Part shown: in pieces, positions 57,865 to 64,000 of the stretch | How positions within the stretch are numbered: the first letter of the stretch is position 1 | Layout of the letters: each line of letters opens with the position of its first letter | Assembly: GCA_032629725.1 (NCBI GenBank) | Contig: JAFEVB010000008.1 | Coordinates: 2,046,001-2,110,000 of the forward strand | DNA: 64,000 nucleotides | Direction of reading: 5' to 3' | DNA from: Gremmenia infestans | Lineage: Eukaryota; Ascomycota; Leotiomycetes; Helotiales; Hamatocanthoscyphaceae | Program-made: the position numbers and the translations under genes | The notes under the pieces: generated by a model | What the model saw: the letters and a program-made list of their open reading frames with translations, nothing else | Databases searched by the model: none | Told to the model about the DNA's origin: nothing

Positions 57865-58553
57865 CTAAGCAGGTCATCATATTTGGACTCTGTAGTTCGA
57901 ATAGCTGTACGCTCAGCCAGTGTAGATAAAAGTTTAAATAGTATAGAGAATCTCTACTTTTGCCGAAGCTCAGCTAGTATAGACATTATAGCTTCTATAG
58001 AGCATATATAGTAAGACTAAAAAGAATCAAGCTTCTTCTGTTATTAATTTAATTATATTATATCCTATCTTATTATTATATAGCTTTCTTCAAATATGAC
58101 TGTTTTAATAATTACAGAAGCAGGCCTCCTGATGTTCTCGGGGAGTTACTCTTCTGAAAAGGGAGGAGTAAAAAGAGAGGGTAGATGACAGTGTTCGACG
58201 TTGATAAGACGGATATAGCAGTCGACAACGAGCACCGCGATAACGCTATCGTGGCGTGCAAGGTTTTAGGCATGTCCAATCACTAGGCGTGATGCTTCGA
58301 TTATGATCCATACCCTGCAATCAAGAGGCGACGAATACGACAGGGCAAAGCTTAGCTCAATGCCGACTGATGAAATTCTTGTGGAGAATTTAGGAAACTA
58401 ACAGCGCAATACTGACGTTTGTTTCAGATGGTTAGACTTTAGCAATAGTCTGCATATTTTGAATTCTCTACGACAGAAATAATATATTCGTGTCTCCGAC
58501 TGGACACCATGTGAACTTTGCAAATTCATACATGCGATTTTTCCTCGCCTAGC
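57865..58553. other. AT-rich intergenic region
   Basis: 689 nt, with a TA-rich tract at about 58015-58100; no gene. The right edge holds the second SDR's promoter. Confidence 0.45.
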
Positions 58554-59632
58554 ATGTCGCACATCCTAAAGTAAGAAATGACACCAATCTCGAACCCAGT
58601 TCAAAGCGTTCCTGATCCTAATGCTAACCCATCACCATCTTCAGTCTGGAAGGCCGAGTTGCTATTGTAACAGGCTCCTCTTCAGGAGTTGGTCGCGCTA
58701 TCGCAATTGCGCTGGCAAGCGAAGGCGCCTCGGTGATATGCAGCGATTTAACGCCTGAGTTGCGTCTTGGCGGATACGAGGTCGTGACAGCGCCTACGCA
58801 CGAGGTAATCGCAAAGACGGGCACAGCAATCTTCAGAAAAACAGATGTCGGCTCGCCGGAAGACATGGAATCCCTGGTTGCATCTGCCATTTCAGAATTT
58901 GGCAGACTGGATATGTATGTGAGACCAGACTGGGCAGAAACGCATTTTGACTTGACAAAGTTGATGGAAACGGTGGCTAATTTTATGAAGCTTGGTCAAC
59001 AACGCAGGAATCTTTTGCGGGCAGAACAGGATTGCAGAAGAGTCGGTAGAAGCATTTGACAAGACTATGGTAGGACATTCCAGTTGAAATGATCATGATT
59101 ATAAAAGTCTAAATCCACCTTAGGCCATCAACACGCGAGGCACCTTTCTCGGCATGAAATATGCCATTGCACAGATGATGAAGCAAGAACCACGGTCCTC
59201 CGGAGACCGTGGCTGGATTGTAAATATATCCTCAATTGGCGGCGTAGTAGGTTTATCTATGGAACGTATGCTAGCCGTTTTTCTCTCTACCGTTCCCCCT
59301 GTCCGTTTCATGATAACAGTAACTGATGCTCAGAAGCGTCTTATTGTGCGAGCAAAGGTGCCGTGACAAACCTGACCCGGCAGGTAGCGCTTGACTACGC
59401 TCCCGATAAGATCCATATCAATGGTGTGTGTCCCGGCTTTTTGAAGACCGCAATGGTTCGCTCTGCGCTGGAAGACCCAGCCCTACACGAGGAGCTGCAT
59501 AATGCATCGCCATGGCCACATTTGGGCCTGCCAGAGGATGTTGCGAAGGCGGTACTATTTCTCTGTGGCGACGGTGCGAGCTGGATGACAGGAGTAATGG
59601 TGAATGTGGACGGAGGGTACTGTGCAAGATAG
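58554..59632 (+). CDS. short-chain dehydrogenase/reductase, five exons
   Basis: NAD(P)-dependent SDR of 268 residues. Exons: 58554-58570 (only 17 nt), 58645-58914, 58991-59069, 59124-59265 and 59334-59632. In frame across joins: MSHILNLEGRVAIVTGSSSG with the cofactor motif, LVNNAGIFCGQNRIAEESV, AINTRGTFLG, WIVNISSIGG, and the catalytic YCASKGAVTNL assembled over the fourth splice. The end is VMVNVDGGYCAR. Without the introns it looks broken; with them it is intact. It resembles cyclopentanol-dehydrogenase/levodione-reductase-like SDRs. It is transcribed in the same direction as the hydrolase and probably belongs to the same cluster. Substrate unknown. Confidence 0.84.
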
Positions 59633-60060
59633 TGGCGATCCAGGTTATTAAGGGTCCAAATATATGTTTATACCTAAATTCAATATTACTGAATAGTCTA
59701 TAATTTGCTAAGAGTTTGTTGACAAAGCTATAGGGGATTATATATCTATAAAGAATAGCTACGCTAGTTAAGCTCCGGCCGACTAAGTCTATAGCTTTAT
59801 GATTGTAGCACTTATAAGACTGAGACTTACTACCAGCACTAGTAGCTAGAATATGCAGATAATCCTTATATATAAATTTAATAGGAAAGTCTACTGCAAC
59901 TTGTAGACTGCCTTACGTAGTATTGAAGTGAGTACTTAGTTCAGAATCGCTTATGGAGTACAGCCATAAAGTTATACAGTAAAACGACCATGTCTAAAAT
60001 CCTCGTAGCTACATTCACTTCCTTCAACAGCCCTTCAGCCGCTAGCGTCTGCCAGCAAAA
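59633..60060. other. RIP-like AT-rich DNA
   Basis: Highly TA-rich tract downstream of the second SDR, unlike the flanking coding DNA. No gene. Confidence 0.5.
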
Positions 60061-60830
60061 TCCTAAAGCTTTACAAATTTCGCTATCAGCTCCATGCTGG
60101 GGACCTCTGCAGCAGCAAACGCAGCCGATGAAGCCCTAGACTCGTCGGTTTCATGCCTGAATAGCGGCCGCTTGCATCCATTTTCATATTTCGAAGCAGC
60201 AAAGTCTAGCAGCTTAATTGACGAGCAAGCCGCTGGATCAGGCGTCGGGCGACGTAGACGATTAGTCCAGTCTCGCTACAGCAATTTCTCGAACATGTAC
60301 TGTACGGCGTAAATAGCAGGGAGGAGACCTTCGTCTAGTGCGAAACTGGCTATTCATAAAGTGACGCCGGTGCATCTATAATACCTTCGTTGTATTCATA
60401 GGGCCATATATTCTACAAGCGGTAGCTAAAGTCGAATGCCAGTTTTGCATTCCTTCTATCATCTCCAAGCTAAGCCATGCAGTAATACGGCTTGCGATTC
60501 TATAGCCTGTTCCATTATAGAAGCATGCTGGTTTGGCTCCGGAATATTATACTAGTTAATATGTATGGCATCAATGACCCTAGCAATTGTTGCATCTCAT
60601 AATCGGTGCAGAGCAACAGACAAGGACTCTATTTCGCCGAGGCATCACTCGAAACATAAAAAAGTCTTGTATAATAGGGGCTCGCTAAACGAGGCAAAAG
60701 ATAGACGGCACGTCAACTTGTTGTTTGAGCCTGGATCGAGGCTTAGGAGCCAAATTAATCGCGAGATGGGAACAAGCTCGTAGCAATACCGTCTAGAGTT
60801 CAGGCCGGTCGATTTAAAACAACCCAATCT
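60060..60830 (-). pseudogene. decayed coding sequence of unknown family
   Basis: One minus-strand frame reads as protein-like over 250 codons (for example DEGLLPAIYAVQYMFEKLL; NIPEPNQHASIMEQAIESQA). It is interrupted by at least eight TAG/TGA/TAA codons, most one C-to-T transition from CAG or CGA. This pattern fits RIP or relaxed decay of a former gene. I do not recognise the family. Confidence 0.4.
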
Positions 60831-62236
60831 AGCTGACTTGATTAGTATGCCGGAACAGCAATTGAATGGCCTATAAATACATATTTAGATTAATAGCTCA
60901 AGTACAGTGGATAAATCCCCTGATTCTATTATCTGTTAGGACCTTTTCGTCTCCTAGTTGGACCACTGCCTCGGATTCGGAGAAAAGCGGGAAGGAGAGT
61001 CATTCTCGTCGGGTTGATTCACGGTTGTAGTGCCGTCTGAAATAATGCTACTGTCAGGTGTCTGCGAGATACATAAATAAGGTCGCAGGCAACAGATGGA
61101 ATTTCCTGTGCGATGTGACGAGTTGGATGGCAGCAAAGCCGTATGGAAGCCACGAAGGGCTCTACTGCATATAAAGTAGCTGCCGAACTTCGTGATTGGC
61201 TTCCTCTTCTTGTTCTTGCCGGATCATAAGCGCGCCCGAAACACGACATATAGCAGAGCATTTTATATAGGCAATTACATCAAGAATTATTTTCTATGAA
61301 TGCCATCGCGAACAACGTGATGGCGCATCGGTTCAGACATGATCGGTTCCCAAACTGCAACACCAAACTACTTCTCCTTGCATGAAAACGAGTCATTTGT
61401 TTTGTAGTTTTGCAGTTTATACGCTTTGCATATTTTCATAGCGAGCTGTCTCATGGGAAAATGTTCCTTTAAAGCCAACGAAAACATAGAGTATGGCAAA
61501 GGCAAAGCCATCATAAGACTACGGCAACGGCTGACTTGATCACATCCCCTCCTCAATGAGGTGTTCCCACATAATACGCAATACTTCGAACAGAAAACAT
61601 GGCAGAAGAAAAGAAGCACAGCCAAGTGCACTTTCATCAAGCAAAAGTTTATATATAGAGATACCTTGGATCCGCGTTGTGGTATATCTGTATACCTTGA
61701 TTGAAAGAGTGAAATTGTACCAAGTAAACAGGACTAGACTGAAATGAACTTGGAAACGCTGCTAAACTTATATCGCAAGGCAAGCATCATTTCCTTGGCG
61801 CCGTTGCTAGTGGAGGGAAGGGGCGGGGCGGGGCGCGACATGAAAAGCGGCACTCATTCCCCGACTTTGAATCTTCAACTGGCTGGGTTTGCAATAAACA
61901 GATTCAGTGCCGCTTTTCTTTTCACACCCCAGCACCGATCATTTGGTGAACAGCCCATACCCACGCCCACGCCCACACCACACCTGTCTTGCATCTGCAG
62001 GTACCCTGGTCATCATCACGCATATTTAAATAAAGCTTCATCCCCGCCTACGTAGGTACCTTCACTCCTTTGTTTGATTGGCGCCAGCACGTTCGGATAG
62101 CTGGGTCCATCCTTTCCCAGCCGCCAAAGTTTGGTACAGTACTGCATCAAAGGCGCAGGACCGAGAGAATACCCAGGGCCAATTGACCACGACCGCGGTA
62201 CCTGCAGTGGTGGGTAGACCTGACTTGGGACTGGCA
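60831..62236. other. intergenic region and MAM3-like promoter
   Basis: No gene supported. CCCACG repeats near 61966-61980 lie in the probable promoter or leader of the next gene. Confidence 0.45.
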
Positions 62237-64000
62237 ATGAAATCGAAACCCCCAATTGCAGGTAGCAATGGCTACCTCGCTCGACCTGCGATCCTCGGTC
62301 TGGCCAAGCTTCTGGTCCTGGGGCTCTCCCAGGTCTCGTACGCGTCTGCCGCGCCAGTGACCCAATTCCTAGGTATCAACGAGGAGAAGGGAGATCTGCC
62401 GAAAGATGCGGAAGATCCAAGCTTGTGGTTGTATTTGGGCGTCGCTGCTGTGTTGGTGTTGTTAGGAGGCGCGTTCGCTGGATTGACCATTGCGTGAGTG
62501 TAACTCCACCAAGCTCGGTACCACTCCTGCTAATTGATGGTTCTACAGGTTTATGGGACAAGACAGCATCTATCTACAAGTCATTGCAACCTCGGGCGAA
62601 GGAAAGGAACAAAAGCATGCACACAAGGTTCTCACACTGCTGAAGAGGGGAAAACATTGGGTTCTGGTTACCTTGCTCCTGGCAAACGTTATGGTTAACG
62701 AATCACTGCCCATCGTGCTCGATCGATCATTAGGAGGAGGATGGCCTGCCGTTGTTGGCAGCACGGCGTTGATTGGTAGGGACATCATATCTGAATGGGA
62801 CCTCCTACTGACTATGTATAGTTATCTTTGGAGAAGTCATCCCCCAAGCAGTCTGCGTTCGATATGGCCTAGCAATTGGAGCGTTCATGCAACCGTTCGT
62901 CGTCACCCTCATGTGGCTCCTCGCACCAATCGCTTGGCCCACTGCACAACTTCTCGACTGGGCCCTGGGCGAGGATCATGGAACAACTTATAAGAAATCT
63001 GGCTTGAAGACCCTGGTCACCCTACATAAGACGTTGGGATCCAGTCCTACCGACCGACTCAACCAAGACGAAGTCACAATCATCAGCGCAGTTCTGGATC
63101 TCAAGGAGAAGGCCGTGGGCGATATTATGACGCCAATGGAGGATGTTTTCACAATGTCTGCAGACACGATCCTGGATGAGCACACTATGAATATCATTCT
63201 GAGTGCTGGCTATTCTCGAATACCCATCTACGAACCAGGCAACGAGGGGAACTTTGTTGGGATGCTTCTTGTCAAGATCTTGATTACGTATGACCCAGAA
63301 GACTGCAAAAAAGTCAGTGCTTTTGCTTTGGCTACTCTGCCAGAAACCCGCCCCGAAACTAGTTGTCTTGATATTGTCAATTTCTTCCAAGAAGGCAAAT
63401 CACATATGGTCCTAGTTTCAGAGAACCCCGGCGAGAACTATGGTGCGATTGGAGTGGTGACATTGGAGGACGTCATTGAGGAGTTAATCGGCGAGTACGT
63501 GGTGCATCCTCTTCCATTCCCGATAGTTACTAACCATGAGAAGAGAAATTATTGACGAGTCTGATGTCTTCATTGATGTCCATAAAGCCATCAGGCGAGT
63601 GACACCAGCTCCGAAAGCACGCATGCAAAAGACACACATTGTGGGCAGCACAGACGTATCCTCTCTGCAAGCACCCGAAGATCATCTCATTGATCTCACA
63701 GAAGGTCAAAGGCCTGAAATCACCAAAGTCATCTCTAACGGACAAAGTCGGAGCAATAGTCCCGCTCATTTTGGCTCCAGTCCAAAGACCACCTTCCTGA
63801 GAAGAGGATCTAGTGGTGCAGACGGAAGAAATATTCCTGTAAGAGGCAACTTCAACGATATGCGAGAGCATCTCAAACACCTCGGGCCATCAAATCTTGC
63901 AAGTCGCCCGAAGACAACTCGCTATAATACCGTCAAAATAAAATCTGCCACCCAGCCCTCGCGATCTGAATCCAGAACCGATTCAACCGCTCCACATGAG
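62237..64000 (+). CDS. MAM3: MAM3/CNNM-type DUF21-CBS membrane protein (3' end outside window)
   Basis: Vacuolar or plasma-membrane protein of the CNNM/Mam3 family linked to Mg/Mn and metal homeostasis. Exons: 62237-62493, 62549-62775, 62822-63494, and 63544 onward. A signal-anchor-like N terminus (LAKLLVLGLSQVSYASA) precedes the DUF21 domain: LYLGVAAVLVLLGGAFAGLT, LLLANVMVNESLPIVLDR, FGEVIPQAVCVRYG. A tandem CBS pair follows, with VGDIMTPMEDVFTM, SRIPIYEPGNEGNFVGML, and VVTLEDVIEELIGE joining EIIDESDVFIDV over the last splice. The basic, Ser-rich cytosolic tail is still open at the window end. ATG 62237 is preferred because the longer frame upstream lacks an ATG. The gene is intact as far as seen. 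Confidence 0.88.

Noticed and set aside
58733..59059. Second SDR looks truncated at MYVRPDW
   Set aside because: That stretch is an intron (58915-58990); with it the NNAG motif is restored and the gene is intact.
1..64000. tRNA, rRNA and CRISPR arrays
   Set aside because: No cloverleaf with A/B boxes, rRNA core or spaced direct repeats was recognised by eye; a tRNAscan or Infernal run would decide.

Overview
The window is from a filamentous ascomycete (Pezizomycotina) nuclear genome. Genes carry many short GT-AG introns of about 45-120 nt with fungal branch sites. The families present are typical of that group: a DUG2-like peptidase, a malate/sulfite-type transporter, an AcuF-type C2H2 protein, a DUF7580 protein, a 2EXR protein, a Zn2Cys6 regulator and an af380-like hydrolase. 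The mix of AcuF-like, DUF7580 and GMC genes with AT-rich islands would suit a member of Leotiomycetes, but that placement is inference from family memory.

Left half (1-41.7 kb), mostly housekeeping and stand-alone genes. In order: the 5' two thirds of a DUG2-like WD40-M20 peptidase (-); a TDT-family organic-anion transporter (-); a large disordered nuclear protein (+); an AcuF-like zinc-finger/bZIP-like/ubiquitin-like protein with two in-frame stops (-), divergent from an intact DUF7580 protein (+); a GMC oxidoreductase with a one-base frameshift in its FAD motif (-); a PUA/ASCH-like nuclear protein (-); adenylosuccinate lyase with 15 exons, one only 5 nt (+); a 2EXR protein (-); a secreted protein with a duplicated Cys module (-); TIM17 (+); a DUF302 protein (-); an MDR-type double-bond reductase (+); a secreted EEP phosphodiesterase fused to a jacalin-like lectin (-); and a small secreted Cys-rich protein (-).

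Middle (41.7-46.5 kb) is AT-rich and gene-poor. It holds a broken multi-exon gene whose interior contains two adjacent perfect hairpins.

Right half (46.6-59.6 kb) is the most interesting stretch. It is a compact accessory metabolic cluster: RidA-type deaminase, APC amino-acid permease fragment, Zn2Cys6 regulator, PhyH-type Fe(II)/2-oxoglutarate dioxygenase, SDR, class-III aminotransferase, af380-like alpha/beta hydrolase and a second SDR. The RidA gene, the dioxygenase and both SDRs read cleanly. The regulator has a frameshift, the permease lacks its N-terminal half and abuts the regulator, the aminotransferase has a one-base deletion, and the hydrolase has an in-frame stop. The cluster therefore looks like it is decaying, or carries assembly errors. 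No PKS, NRPS or terpene synthase is present in the window. RIP-like TA-rich DNA and a decayed ORF follow it.

The window ends inside an intact MAM3/CNNM-type DUF21-CBS membrane protein (+). No tRNA, rRNA, CRISPR or bacterial-type element was recognised.
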